DNA from: CAVVZJ01 sp963752755
GTDB taxonomy: Bacteria > Planctomycetota > Planctomycetia > Isosphaerales > Isosphaeraceae
Direction: 5' to 3'
Length of the DNA: 64,000 nucleotides
NCBI GenBank assembly: GCA_963752755.1
Contig: CAVVZJ010000011.1
Coordinates: forward strand, 496,001-560,000
Part shown: one piece after another, positions 47,072-58,263 of the stretch
How positions within the stretch are numbered: the first letter of the stretch is position 1
How the letters are laid out: each line of letters opens with the position of its first letter
Notes under the pieces: generated by a model
The model's input: the letters and a program-made list of their open reading frames with translations, nothing else
What the model was told of the DNA's origin: nothing
Database searches by the model: none
Translations under genes and position numbers: made by a program

Positions 47072-47506
47072 ATGAAGATTCGGTTCCTGAGCCTGCTGTC
47101 GGTCCCCGTCCTGGGAGCGTGCCTGGTTTCTTCGGCGGCGGCCCAGAGCCTCCAGGGCCCGAGCAAGCAGGCACCGCTGGCACCGGCCAAACAGATGCCC
47201 GTCGCACCCGCCAAGCAAATGCCTGTGGCGCCGGCCAAGCAGACGCCGTTCGCTGTGCCGGCCAAGCAGACGCCGTTCGCTGTGCCGGCCAAGCAGACGC
47301 CGTTCGCTGTGCCGGCCAAGCAGACGCCGTTCGCTGTGCCGGCCAAGCAGACGCCGTTCGCTGTGCCGGCCAAGCAGACGCCGTTCGCTGTGCCGGCCAA
47401 GCAGACGCCGTTCGCTGTGCCGGCCAAGCAGACGCCGTTCGCTGTGCCGGCCAAGCAGACGCCGTTCGCCGTGCCGGCCAAGCAGTTTCCAGCCGGTCAG
47501 TATTGA
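47072..47506 (+). CDS. Secreted low-complexity repeat protein
   Basis: 144 residues from the ATG at 47072; a GAGGAGA site nine bases upstream makes this likelier than the ATG at 47063. A signal peptide (IRFLSLLSVPVLGACLVSSA, ending SAAAQ) is followed by SLQGPSKQ, shorter APAKQ-type repeats, then nine copies of TPFAVPAKQ, and FPAGQY at the end. It is predicted to be extended, basic and exported, perhaps for wall or matrix binding. The lysines are regularly spaced. No family recognised. Copy number is likely to vary between strains. Confidence 0.75.
   Translation: MKIRFLSLLSVPVLGACLVSSAAAQSLQGPSKQAPLAPAKQMPVAPAKQMPVAPAKQTPFAVPAKQTPFAVPAKQTPFAVPAKQTPFAVPAKQTPFAVPAKQTPFAVPAKQTPFAVPAKQTPFAVPAKQTPFAVPAKQFPAGQY
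47243..47485 (+). repeat. Nine tandem 27-bp repeats
   Basis: Unit ACGCCGTTCGCTGTGCCG followed by GCCAAGCAG, repeated nine times with almost no variation (the last has GCC for GCT). It is in frame with the protein and, being a multiple of three with no stops, is also open on other frames. It is not a CRISPR, since there are no spacers. Confidence 0.95.
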
Positions 47507-48309
47507 GTAGGTGATTTCCACTCGTCAAAGCCGTAACCCGTCATGAATCGACCGCGATCGGCTTCTCCCTCAAACACCTCCATGGACGCTACCCGGTTGT
47601 TGGACGGGGTGAGTTGATCGATCCGTGGAGGAGAGGATCGAAGATCCTTTTCAACGAGAAAGCGCGGACGTGGTGAGTCCCGAGCGACCTGGCCAATCAA
47701 CCGGCCAGGTCGCTGCTTTGCGCCAGGGATGGGAATTGCCGACAGCTTGCCGTGAGAACGTCTGCGGAACCTCCCGGTCTGGTCAACGATCGACATTCCG
47801 AAGGTCTCTTGCGCGTGACGATGAGGATGACGCGAAACGGAGCCGTGAAATCGGAGACAGATACCTGGAGGACCCGGAGCCAGGGCCCGTTTTGGGTCAC
47901 GCATCCCCTTCCCGGATCGCCACTCAGAGACGGATTTTGCGTCTCTGAACGGGACCTGTCGTCGGTATCTTTCGAGACTTCGTGCGTGTGGGGCGTTGAC
48001 CGGGCTTCCCTGCCACGTCATCCGAGCCACCGGATCAGTGGTGGTCCGGACATCGAGCGCAATCGGGAGAGGAGATGGGCGCGGTGCTCCGTTCGGTCGG
48101 CATGGAGGCGGAAATCCCGATCACCGGAGAACTGCGGATCAGGGTGGTCGAGTCGCAGGAATGAAGTCTCGGGAAGGTCGGCAAGGAGGGGGTCTGGGAG
48201 GATTGAGGAGAACCTCCGGGCGTCTCGACGGGGCGGACAAGGGGGCCGGAGCCCCCGGGCGGTGGTGTGGGATGAACGGGGAACCGGGAAGCGACCGCGA
48301 CGGCTCCGT
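47507..48309. other. 803-bp gene-free stretch
   Basis: No supported gene. A minus-strand frame at 47497-48030 and plus-strand frames from 47625 and 47752 have no motifs or suitable starts. Composition is less GC-biased than in genes. Could hold a non-coding RNA or decayed gene; nothing specific was recognised. Confidence 0.45.
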
Positions 48310-48522
48310 TCAGGAGCCGTTGCTCGCGGCCTTGGAGGCGTTGATGATACTGTCGGTGTTGTCGCGCCAGCGACCCTGGGTGCCGCCGCCCAGTAGGCTG
48401 ATGGCGAAATAGGCGACGGCCACGATCAGGCCGAGCATGACAGCGTATTCCACGGCAGTTGCACCGTCCTCGTCAAAGATCCAGGCGGTCCACGCGGCGG
48501 GCAAGAAAACGTTCGCGTTCAT
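48310..48522 (-). CDS. Flp/Fap-type (type IVb) pilin
   Basis: 70 residues from ATG at 48522, preceded by GAGGGAT. The class IVb signature DEDGATAVEYAVMLGLIVAV is present, with cleavage after the G, a +5 Glu, and a hydrophobic helix ending VAYFAISLLGGG; the short C-terminal part ends SIINASKAASNGS. These pilins are exported by a Tad system. No tad genes are present in this window, so this is an orphan or the Tad genes lie elsewhere. Frame intact. Confidence 0.88.
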   Translation of the reverse strand: MNANVFLPAAWTAWIFDEDGATAVEYAVMLGLIVAVAYFAISLLGGGTQGRWRDNTDSIINASKAASNGS

Positions 48523-48749
48523 CCGATCCCTCACGATTCTTCAGGGGAGGGTGACTCCGAGGTCCAGCGTCGCCGGGACGAAAACGAGACGGCGCGAGAC
48601 TCCCCGTCATGAAAGACTCTAGGTCGCCTTTCCGGGTCGTTGTGACCGGAATCCGGCGCACTTCGGGATGTCGCCGGCGCCGGATCGACTAAGATTGATG
48701 GTGACGGGAGGCGGTTTCTCCCGCCGACGAGGGGAGGGAGGACTCGGCG

Positions 48750-49220
48750 GTGTCGGAAGCGACTGCGGAACCGGCCTGGCTCTTCGCGTATGGGACGCTT
48801 GGACCGCGTGATCCGAACGAGGCGGTCCGGGCCGGCTGGGTCGGCGATGCGGTCCGGGGCCGGCTCTTTGACCTCGGGCCGTATCCGGCGCTTGTCGACC
48901 TCAACGACCCGTCAGCCGGATGGGTCGAGGGGCATCGCAGGGAAGTGACGCAAAACGAACTGATCGAGCGTCTCGACCCGTATGAAGGGGTGGAGGAGGG
49001 TCTCTACCGATGCCTGGCCGCGACGACCCGAGGCGGTCGGCGAGTCTGGGTTTACGTCTATGTTCCGACCCTCCCGACCGGGGCGCGAGGCCCCCTGCTC
49101 TGCTGGCGTCGGCGAGTCTCAAGACGTTGTCAGCGGCGTGTCCCGGACATGCCCAAACCGAAAAGGAGGTCCCCGTGGCCACGGTACCCGCAACCAGCGC
49201 GAACCGCGACGTCGCGATGA
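48750..49220 (+). CDS. Gamma-glutamylcyclotransferase-like protein
   Basis: 156 codons. A GTG start at 48750 follows GGGAGGGAGGA. Residues 1-110 fit the GGCT/AIG2 fold: WLFAYGTLGPRDPNEAVRAG, DLGPYPALVDLNDPSAGWVE, IERLDPYEGVEEGLYRC with TRGGRRVWVYVY. The last 45 residues (RRRVSRRCQRRVPDMPKPKR) are unlike the family. It overlaps the next gene either by 46 bases (GTG at 49175) or as ATGA (49217-49220). Confidence 0.75.
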   Translation: MSEATAEPAWLFAYGTLGPRDPNEAVRAGWVGDAVRGRLFDLGPYPALVDLNDPSAGWVEGHRREVTQNELIERLDPYEGVEEGLYRCLAATTRGGRRVWVYVYVPTLPTGARGPLLCWRRRVSRRCQRRVPDMPKPKRRSPWPRYPQPARTATSR

Positions 49221-50874
49221 CGGCCCCGGCCGCCACCACCATCGGCGGTTACCTGATCGATCGGCTCCGGTCGCTCGGCCTGGCGCACGTCTTCGGCATC
49301 CCGGGCGACTACGTGCTGGGGCTCTACAAGATGCTCGAAGAGAGCCCGATCGAGCTGATCGGCATGACCCGGGAGGATTCCGCCGGCTTCGCTGCGGACG
49401 CCTACGCCCGGGTCCGCGGCCTGGGCTGCGTCTGCGTGACGTACTGCGTGGGCGGCCTGAGCTGCTGCAACTCGATCGCCGGCGCCTATGCCGAGAAGTC
49501 GCCGGTGGTCGTCCTGAGCGGCTCGCCAGGGGTTTCGGAGCGGGCGCGCAACCCGTTGCTGCACCACAAGGTCAAGGACTTCGACACCCAGTTCGCCGTC
49601 TTCGAGAAGATCACAGCGGCCTCGGCGGTGCTCTCCGACCCGCTGACGGCCTTCGCCGAGATCGACCGCGTCCTGAACGCGGCGGTCCGCTACAAGCGTC
49701 CCGTTTACCTGGAAGTCCCCCGCGACATGGTGCTGGCCCGCCAGGTCACGCCCCACCGTCCGCCCGAAGGCTTGCCGCCGAGCGACCCCGACGCCCTCCG
49801 CGAAGCGCTCGACGAGGCCGAGGCGATGCTCCGTTCGGCGAGACGGCCGATGATCCTGGCGGACGTGGAGATTCACCGGTTCGGTCTGCAGGACGCCATG
49901 CTCGCACTCGCCGAGTCGGCCGGTTTGCCGATCGCGACGACGATCCTGGGCAAGAGCGTCATCAGCGAGGCACACCCGCAGTTCGTGGGGGTTTACGAAG
50001 GGGCGATGGGTCGCGACGAGGTGACGCAGTTCGTCGAGGCGTCGGACTGCCTCCTGATGCTTGGCTGCTTCCTGACCGACATTAACCTCGGCATCTTCAC
50101 CGCCAAGCTCGACCCGTCGCGTTGCATCAACATCACCAGCGAAGACCTGCAAATCCGCCATCACCACTATCGTGACGTCCGGCTCGACGACTTCATCCTT
50201 GGGCTCCGCGAGCGAACCCTTCAGCTCGCCGGGCAGGAACTCCCGCCGCGACCGACCGTCGCGGGCGACTGGGTCGCTGACCCGAAGGCGCCGGTGACGT
50301 CGGCGCGACTATTTGCCCGCCTGAACCAGATGCTCGACGACTCGACGGTCGTCATCGCCGACATCGGTGACGCCCTCTTCGGTTCGGCCGACCTGACGAT
50401 GAACCACCGGACCGAGTTCATCAGCCCGGCCTATTACACTTCGATGGGCTTCGGCGTGCCGGCGGCCGTCGGGCGCAGGTGGCCAACCGGGCGAGCCGCC
50501 CCCTGGTGATCGTCGGTGACGGCGCCTTTCAGATGACGGGGATGGAGCTGTCCACCATCGCCCGTCAGAGACTCAATCCGATCGTCGTGGTGATGAACAA
50601 CAAGGGGTACACCACCGAGCGCTTCCTGCTCGAGGGCTCCTTCAACGATATCCACACCTGGGCCTTCCACAAGATACCCGACGTCCTCGGCACCGGTCTG
50701 GGTCTGGAGGTCCGCACCGAGGCCGAGTTGGACGACGCCATCCAGGCCGCTCTGGCCAACACCGACAGCTTCAGCCTCCTGAACGTCCATCTCGACCCGC
50801 TCGACCGCAGCCCCGCTCTCGACCGCCTCGCCCACCGGCTCGCGGATCGGGTCCGACCCAAGGAGCAGGATTGA
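49175..50874 (+). CDS. ThDP-dependent alpha-keto acid decarboxylase (one frameshift)
   Basis: About 567 codons. GTG at 49175 has AGGAGGT five bases upstream; ATG at 49217 is the alternative. The N-terminal PP-like domain has AHVFGIPGDYVLGLYKMLEE and a REDSAGFAADAYARVRGLGC region holding the glutamate position. The central domain follows, and the ThDP-binding motif GDGAFQMTGMELSTIARQRL ends in NPIVVVMNNKGYTTER. It resembles indolepyruvate/pyruvate decarboxylases; the substrate is not set. One base is missing near 50474 (GGG for GGGG before CGCAGGTGG). Confidence 0.9.
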
Positions 50875-51247
50875 ACCGCTTCTCGTCGGGCGTGCGTCGC
50901 GTGCCGTTTTCAACCCCAGAATCGGAATTCGGAGTCGCGGCGCGGCCGAAGCCCGGCAAGGAAGGTGGCTGACAGCATGGGGGCTTGCAATCACGAAGTT
51001 GAGATCGGAATACGTCATCAGCCCCTAGGACTGGGTTGGGAGATGCGGTAAGATAAAGTTCAACACGCAATAAACAATCTGCGGTCCTCCCTCCTGTCTC
51101 TGCCCCGCCGTGTTGCCGAGTCGTACGATTCTGCCGGGATTTCTTGAGAATTCGGTGAACGGTCTGGTGTGACGGGACGGGGACCGTTGGAATCGACGAT
51201 TCGTCGGAACCGACGTTTCTGCGCATCGCAACGAGGAGCCGTTCGCC
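50875..51247. other. Gene-free stretch upstream of the DUF1549 gene
   Basis: 373 bases without a gene. It presumably has the promoter of the DUF1549-DUF1501 operon. GAATCGACGATTCGTCGG near 51190 contains CGACGATTCGTCG, a short inverted repeat (CGACGA/TCGTCG) that could be an operator. No clear promoter. Confidence 0.45.
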
Positions 51248-54200
51248 ATGCCGACGACGAAGACCAGGCCAGTCCGCCTCGTCCTGTTGCTGGGCTTTGC
51301 CCTCTTGCCGGCGACGTGGTCGGCCCGGGCTGCTGACGACCCGGCGGAGGGCCCGAAGGCTGCCGACGCGGAGGTCAGCTTTTACCAGCAGATCCGGCCC
51401 ATTTTTCAGGCCAAGTGCCAGGGCTGCCACCAGCCGGCCAAGGACGGTGGCGGCTACGTGATGACGACCTTCGACCGCCTGATCCAGGGTGGCGAGTCGG
51501 GGGTCGAGGCGATTCTCGCCGGCAAACCGGCGGAGAGCTATCTGCTCGACCAGGTCACGCCCGGCGATGACGGCAAGGCCCCGATGCCCAAGGATAAGCC
51601 CGCGCTCGCGAAGTCCGAGATCGACCTGATCGCCCGCTGGATCGCCCAGGGAGCCAAGGACGACACGCCGGAAAACGCTGTCGCCCGCTACGACCAGGAA
51701 CACCTGCCCGTCTATAGCCGCCCGCCGGTCATCGGCACCCTCGACTTCTCGCCCGACGGCCAGTTCCTCGCCGTCGGCGGCTTTCACGAGGTCTTGCTCT
51801 GGAAGGGCGATGGCTCGGAGATGATCGGCAGGCTCGTCGGGCAGTCTGAGCGGATCGAGTCGCTCGCGTTCTCGCCGGATGGCAAGTTCCTCGCCGTCAC
51901 AGGCGGCCTGCCGGGACGGATGGGCGAGGTCCAGGTCTGGGATGTTAACGCCCGCAAGCTCGTCCTCTCGGTGCCGGTGACGTTCGACACCGTCTATGGC
52001 GCGAGCTGGTCGCCCGACGGCAGCAAGATCGCCATCGGCTGCGCCGACAACACGGTGAGGGCGATCGACGCCAAGACGGGCGAGCAAGTCCTGTTCATGG
52101 GCTCGCACGACGACTGGGCGCTGGATACCGTCTTCTCCAAGGACGGCTCGAACCTCGTCTCCGTCGGCCGCGACATGACGGTGAAGCTGACAGAAGTCGC
52201 CACCCAGCGGTTCGTCGATAACATCACCTCGATCACGCCGGGCGCCCTCAAAGGGGGCATCGCCACCGTCGCGCGCCACCCCGAACGGGATGAGATCGTC
52301 ATCGGCGGCTCGGACGGCCGGGCCAAGGTTTATCGGATCTTCCGCCAGGTCCAGCGTGTCATCGGTGACGATTCGAACGTGATCCGCGTGATGGAGCCGA
52401 TGCGCGGGCGGGTCACGGCCGTCGATGTGAGCCACGACGGCAAGCGGATCGTCGCCGGTAGCAGCCTCGACGGCATGGGCGAAATCCATATCTATTCGTA
52501 TGAATTTGACACCAAGCTTCCTGACGACATCAAGGCGATCATGGCCAAGGTCTCGACCACGCGGAACCCGCAGGAGGTCGAGAAGCTGGAGAAATACACC
52601 AAGGACGGCGTCAAGCTGATTGCCAAGATCGACCTTCCTCAGACGGCGATCTACACGGTCGCCTTCCGACCCGACGGCCAAGCGATCGCCGCGGCGGGCA
52701 CTGATGGCACCGTCCGCCTCCTCAATCCAGCCGACGGCGCCACCATCAAGGAGTTCTCTGCCGCACCCGTGACCGGCGAGGGTCAATCCGCGGGGGCCGA
52801 GGTCGCGTCGCTCCTGCCCCGCGCGGAGGAAGACCACGAGACCGAGACCTTGCCCGAAGGGGCCAGGCTCGTGAAGCTCGGCGTCGAGCCCGGTTCGATC
52901 CGGCTCGACGGCAAGTTCGCCTACGCTCAACTGCTCGTCACCGGCACGCTTGACTCGGGCGACAAGGTCGATGTGACCCGGATGGCCGAGCACGTCCTCT
53001 CGGCCGACATCGCCAACGTCTCGAAGTCGGGTCTGCTCGTCCCGAAGGCCGACGGCGAGGCGACGTTGACTTTCCGCCTGGAGGGTCAGTCGGCCGAGGT
53101 TCCGGTGAAGGTGGCTGGCATGACGGCGCCGGTGCATGTCGATTTCATTCACGACGTCAACCCGATCCTCTCGCGGGTCGGTTGCAACCAGGGAACCTGC
53201 CACGGCTCGGCCAAGGGCAAGAATGGGTTCAAGCTCTCACTCCGCGGCTATGACCCGATCTTCGATGTCCGCGCCTTGACCGACGACCACGCCTCGCGTC
53301 GCGTCAACCTGGCCTCGCCGGACGACAGCCTGATGCTCCTGAAAACGACGGGGGCCGTCCCGCATGTCGGCGGCGCCTTGATGAAACCGGGCGAGCCGTA
53401 TTACGAAGTACTCCGCCACTGGATCGCCGAGGGTGCGAAGCTCAACCTCGAAACCCCGCGCGTCACCGGGATCACGATCAGCCCGTCGAACCCGATCGTT
53501 CAAAAAATCGGCTCGCAGCAGCAGATGCGCGTGCTGGCCACCTACGCCGACGGCACGGTCCGCGACGTGACCCGCGAGGCGTACGTCGAGACCGGCAACA
53601 TGGAGATCGTCACCGCCAGCCGCAACGGCCTGATGACCACGCTCCGCCGCGGCGAGGCGCCGATCCTGGCCCGTTACGAAGGGGCCTACACCGCCACCAC
53701 GCTCACCGTGATGGGCGACCGCACCGGCTTCACCTGGAACGATCCGCCGACCTGGAGCCGGGTCGATGAGCTGGTCGCGAAGAAGTGGCAGCGGATGAAG
53801 ATCGAGCCGTCGGGCCTTTGCAACGACGCCGAGTTCGTCCGCCGCCTCTATCTCGACCTGACCGGTCTGCCGCCCTCGGCCGAGGCCGTCAACGCCTTCC
53901 TGGCCGATGGTCGGGAGACGAAGGTGAAGCGAGCGGAGTTGGTCGAGAAGCTGATCGGATCGAAGGAGTTCGTCGAATTCTGGACGAACAAGTGGGCGGA
54001 CATGCTCCAGGTCAACCGGAAGTTCCTGGGCGCCGAGGGCGCCGTCGCCTTCCGCGCCTGGATCCGCGAGCAGGTTGCGAAGAACGTTCCTTATGACCAG
54101 TTTGCCCGTTCGATCCTGACGGCCTCGGGCTCCAACCGTGAGAACCCGGCGGCCTCGTATTACAAGATTCTCCGCGAGCCGGATGCCACGATGGAGAACA

Positions 54201-56380
54201 CGACCCAGCTCTTCCTGGCAATCCGGTTCAACTGCAACAAGTGCCACGATCACCCGTTCGAACGCTGGACGCAGGACCAGTATTACGAGACGGCCGCGTT
54301 CTTCGCCCGCGTCGGTCTGAAGGCCGATCCAGAGAGCAAGGGCCGCACCATCGGCGGCACGGCCGTCGAGGGGGCGAAGCCGCTCTATGAGGTGGTCTAC
54401 GAGAAGCCCGAAGGCGAGGTGATCCATGACCGGACGAAGAAGGTCGCCCCGCCCGAGTTCCCCTTTGAGTGTGACCACAAAACCGCCGAGGAATCGACCC
54501 GGCGCGACGATCTGGCCGCCTGGATGACCTCCGCCGATAACCCGTACTTCGCCAAGAGCTACGTCAACCGGCTCTGGGGCTACCTGCTCGGCGTCGGGAT
54601 CATCGAACCGCTCGATGACATCCGCGCCGGCAACCCGCCGACCAACCCGGAGCTGCTCGATTATCTGACCGACGAGTTCATCAAGAGCGGCTTCGATGCA
54701 CGGCACATCATGCGGTTGATCGTCAACTCGAGGACCTATCAGATCTCGGTCGCCACGAACAAGTGGAATGAGGATGACAAGATCAACTATTCGCATGCGG
54801 TGGCGCGTCGGCTGCCGGCGGAGGTGCTTTACGACGCGTTGCATGCGGTCACAGGCTCGGTCTCGAAGATTCCGGGGGTGCCCGCAGGCACGCGGGCGGC
54901 GGAGTTGCCCGATTCCGGGGTCGAGTTGCCGAGCGGGTTCCTCGACACGTTCGGTCGGCCGGCGCGGGAAAGCTCGTGCGAGTGCGAGCGGACGAGCGGC
55001 TTGCAACTCGGGCCGGTTATGGCTTTGGTGAGCGGACCGACCGTCGCCGAGGCAATCGCCGACCCGAACAACGAGTTGACGAAGCTCGTCGGCCGCGAGT
55101 CGGACGATGCGAAGCTCGTCAACGATCTGTTCCTCCGCATCCTGAACCGGCCGGCGAAAGAGTCGGAGATTCAGGCGTGCCTGGCCTCGTTCGCCGAGAT
55201 CGGCGACGACCACCGCAAGCTCGCCGAGGCACTCGGCCAGGCGGAAATGGACTTCGCCCTGAATCGTCCACAACGCGAACGCGAACGCGAGGCGGCCATC
55301 GCGCAGGCGAAGGAAGAACTCGCCGCCTTCGAGAAGGAGCAGGCGCCGAAGATCGTCGAGCAGGAGAAGCAGCGCGCCGAGAAGATCGCCGCGGCCGAGA
55401 AGGCGTTGAAGGACTACGAGGCCGGACCGCTCGCCAAGAAGATCGACGAGTGGGAGAAGGCGCAGTCGACGGCCGTCCGCTGGATGCCGCTCGACGCGAA
55501 GGAATTGAAGGCGACGAACGGCTCGAAGCTGGTCAAGGAGGCCGACGGCTCGATCCGAGTCGAGGGAGAGAACAAGCAAGGGGTCGTCACGATCGTTGCC
55601 GAGACCGACCTGACGGACATCACGGGCCTCCGTCTGGAAGTCCTGCCGGGCGAAAAGCTCCCGAGCAAGGGCCCTGGTCGGGCGGGCGACGGCAACTTCG
55701 TGCTGACCGAACTGGAACTGGCCGCGGCGCCGAAGGCGAAGCCGGGCGAGTCCAAGCCGGTAAAGCTTCAGAACGCCCTGGCCGACTTCAGCCAGGAGAA
55801 TTACCCCGTCAAGAACCTGATCGACGGCGAGGCCAAGAACCAGGGGAACGGCTGGGCCGTCTCACCGGCGACCGGCCAGGTCCACTGGGCAACCGTCGAG
55901 CCGACCGAGGCGGTTGGGACCGAGGGCGGCACGGTGCTGACGATCACGTTGCACCACCGGTTCAACCGCCCGGAGTTCACCCTGGGGCACTTCCGCCTCT
56001 CGATCACGCGGGTACCGAAGCCCATCGGCCTTGGTCTGGCCGAGCCGCTTCGTGAGATCCTGGCCACCGCACCCGAGCTGCGGACACCAACTCAGCGCGA
56101 CGCTCTGGTTGCCTACCAGCGGTCGATCGACCCCGAGTGGCATAAGGCCGTTGACGCCTTGAACGCCGCGAAGGCGCCCTTATCGGAGGACCCGAAGCTC
56201 GTCGAGCTTCGCAAGGCCGTCGAGCAGGCACAGAAGCCGGTCGTGGTACCGTCGAGGCTGGCGCAACTGAGGCGCGACGTCGAGATGAGTGTCCAGCAGT
56301 CCGCGAGTCGTCGGCTCACTGCTGCGCAGGACGTGGCCTGGGCCCTGATCAACAGCCCGGCGTTCCTGTTCAACCATTGA
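51248..56380 (+). CDS. Giant secreted PSCyt1/WD40/DUF1549/DUF1553 protein
   Basis: 1710 residues, intact. A signal peptide (RLVLLLGFALLPATWSARA) is followed by a cytochrome-like PSCyt1 domain with heme-binding CQGCH (Cys57, Cys60, His61), then WD40 propeller repeats (about residues 160-500; for example FSPDGQFLAVGGFHEVLLWK), a Big2-like domain (about 545-625), a second cysteine motif CNQGTCHGSAKGKNGFKLSL (about 646), DUF1549 (about 840-1030) with a CNKCHDHPFERWTQDQYY motif (CNKCH near 996), DUF1553 (about 1090-1340), a charged coiled coil and a beta-rich tail. Such proteins are planctomycete-specific and presumed extracellular or periplasmic hemoproteins. The DUF1501 partner follows after 84 bases. 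Confidence 0.95.
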   Translation: MPTTKTRPVRLVLLLGFALLPATWSARAADDPAEGPKAADAEVSFYQQIRPIFQAKCQGCHQPAKDGGGYVMTTFDRLIQGGESGVEAILAGKPAESYLLDQVTPGDDGKAPMPKDKPALAKSEIDLIARWIAQGAKDDTPENAVARYDQEHLPVYSRPPVIGTLDFSPDGQFLAVGGFHEVLLWKGDGSEMIGRLVGQSERIESLAFSPDGKFLAVTGGLPGRMGEVQVWDVNARKLVLSVPVTFDTVYGASWSPDGSKIAIGCADNTVRAIDAKTGEQVLFMGSHDDWALDTVFSKDGSNLVSVGRDMTVKLTEVATQRFVDNITSITPGALKGGIATVARHPERDEIVIGGSDGRAKVYRIFRQVQRVIGDDSNVIRVMEPMRGRVTAVDVSHDGKRIVAGSSLDGMGEIHIYSYEFDTKLPDDIKAIMAKVSTTRNPQEVEKLEKYTKDGVKLIAKIDLPQTAIYTVAFRPDGQAIAAAGTDGTVRLLNPADGATIKEFSAAPVTGEGQSAGAEVASLLPRAEEDHETETLPEGARLVKLGVEPGSIRLDGKFAYAQLLVTGTLDSGDKVDVTRMAEHVLSADIANVSKSGLLVPKADGEATLTFRLEGQSAEVPVKVAGMTAPVHVDFIHDVNPILSRVGCNQGTCHGSAKGKNGFKLSLRGYDPIFDVRALTDDHASRRVNLASPDDSLMLLKTTGAVPHVGGALMKPGEPYYEVLRHWIAEGAKLNLETPRVTGITISPSNPIVQKIGSQQQMRVLATYADGTVRDVTREAYVETGNMEIVTASRNGLMTTLRRGEAPILARYEGAYTATTLTVMGDRTGFTWNDPPTWSRVDELVAKKWQRMKIEPSGLCNDAEFVRRLYLDLTGLPPSAEAVNAFLADGRETKVKRAELVEKLIGSKEFVEFWTNKWADMLQVNRKFLGAEGAVAFRAWIREQVAKNVPYDQFARSILTASGSNRENPAASYYKILREPDATMENTTQLFLAIRFNCNKCHDHPFERWTQDQYYETAAFFARVGLKADPESKGRTIGGTAVEGAKPLYEVVYEKPEGEVIHDRTKKVAPPEFPFECDHKTAEESTRRDDLAAWMTSADNPYFAKSYVNRLWGYLLGVGIIEPLDDIRAGNPPTNPELLDYLTDEFIKSGFDARHIMRLIVNSRTYQISVATNKWNEDDKINYSHAVARRLPAEVLYDALHAVTGSVSKIPGVPAGTRAAELPDSGVELPSGFLDTFGRPARESSCECERTSGLQLGPVMALVSGPTVAEAIADPNNELTKLVGRESDDAKLVNDLFLRILNRPAKESEIQACLASFAEIGDDHRKLAEALGQAEMDFALNRPQREREREAAIAQAKEELAAFEKEQAPKIVEQEKQRAEKIAAAEKALKDYEAGPLAKKIDEWEKAQSTAVRWMPLDAKELKATNGSKLVKEADGSIRVEGENKQGVVTIVAETDLTDITGLRLEVLPGEKLPSKGPGRAGDGNFVLTELELAAAPKAKPGESKPVKLQNALADFSQENYPVKNLIDGEAKNQGNGWAVSPATGQVHWATVEPTEAVGTEGGTVLTITLHHRFNRPEFTLGHFRLSITRVPKPIGLGLAEPLREILATAPELRTPTQRDALVAYQRSIDPEWHKAVDALNAAKAPLSEDPKLVELRKAVEQAQKPVVVPSRLAQLRRDVEMSVQQSASRRLTAAQDVAWALINSPAFLFNH

Positions 56381-56464
56381 TCCGGAACACCGGTTCGCCG
56401 AACATCCAAAATCGTACGTCCCGCAAACGAATCGAACAGAACCAGAACCAATAGGAGTCGCGCG

Positions 56465-57949
<1,485 letters not shown>

Positions 57950-57987
57950 TCGGCGGGGCCTCGTGTCCGAATCCGAGGGAACCAATC

Positions 57988-58017
57988 GACCCCGTCCGGC
58001 AATCGCCGGGCGGGGTC
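57988..58017. terminator. Terminator downstream of the DUF1501 gene
   Basis: GACCCCG-T-CCGGC pairs with GCCGG-G-CGGGGTC around AATC, and is followed by GGATCTTTC. It lies between convergent genes, 38 bases after the DUF1501 stop. Confidence 0.7.
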
Positions 58018-58263
58018 GGATCTTTCTCGTCTCGGGCGAGGATCAGCGATTCGCCTTATCCAGGGTCGCCTCGATCCGTGGAGGTTGATTCGGAGAAGTC
58101 GGTCTCGAAGGTGGACCGACTCCGCGCTCGAGGGGAAAAGGTTGCCGGCGAGCGACTGGCGCAGCGGAGTGGACGGGAGGTCGGGGAAACGCCCGCGGGC
58201 GGCCGCCCGAAGTCCGGGAGGCCGCCCGCAGGGGTTATCGGTGATCCAAGCCCTGGCGTCGGA

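Noticed and set aside
47243..47485. Possible CRISPR array
   Set aside because: Repeats are contiguous without unique spacers and are in frame with a coding sequence.
46991..47528. Minus-strand frames full of RHSERRLLG- or AQRTASAWP-type repeats
   Set aside because: They are antisense readings of the 27-bp repeat, which is stop-free in nearly all frames; only the plus-strand frame has a ribosome-binding site and signal peptide.
47497..48030. 177-codon minus-strand frame in the 800-bp gap
   Set aside because: Composition is not family-like, no ribosome-binding site, and no recognisable motif.
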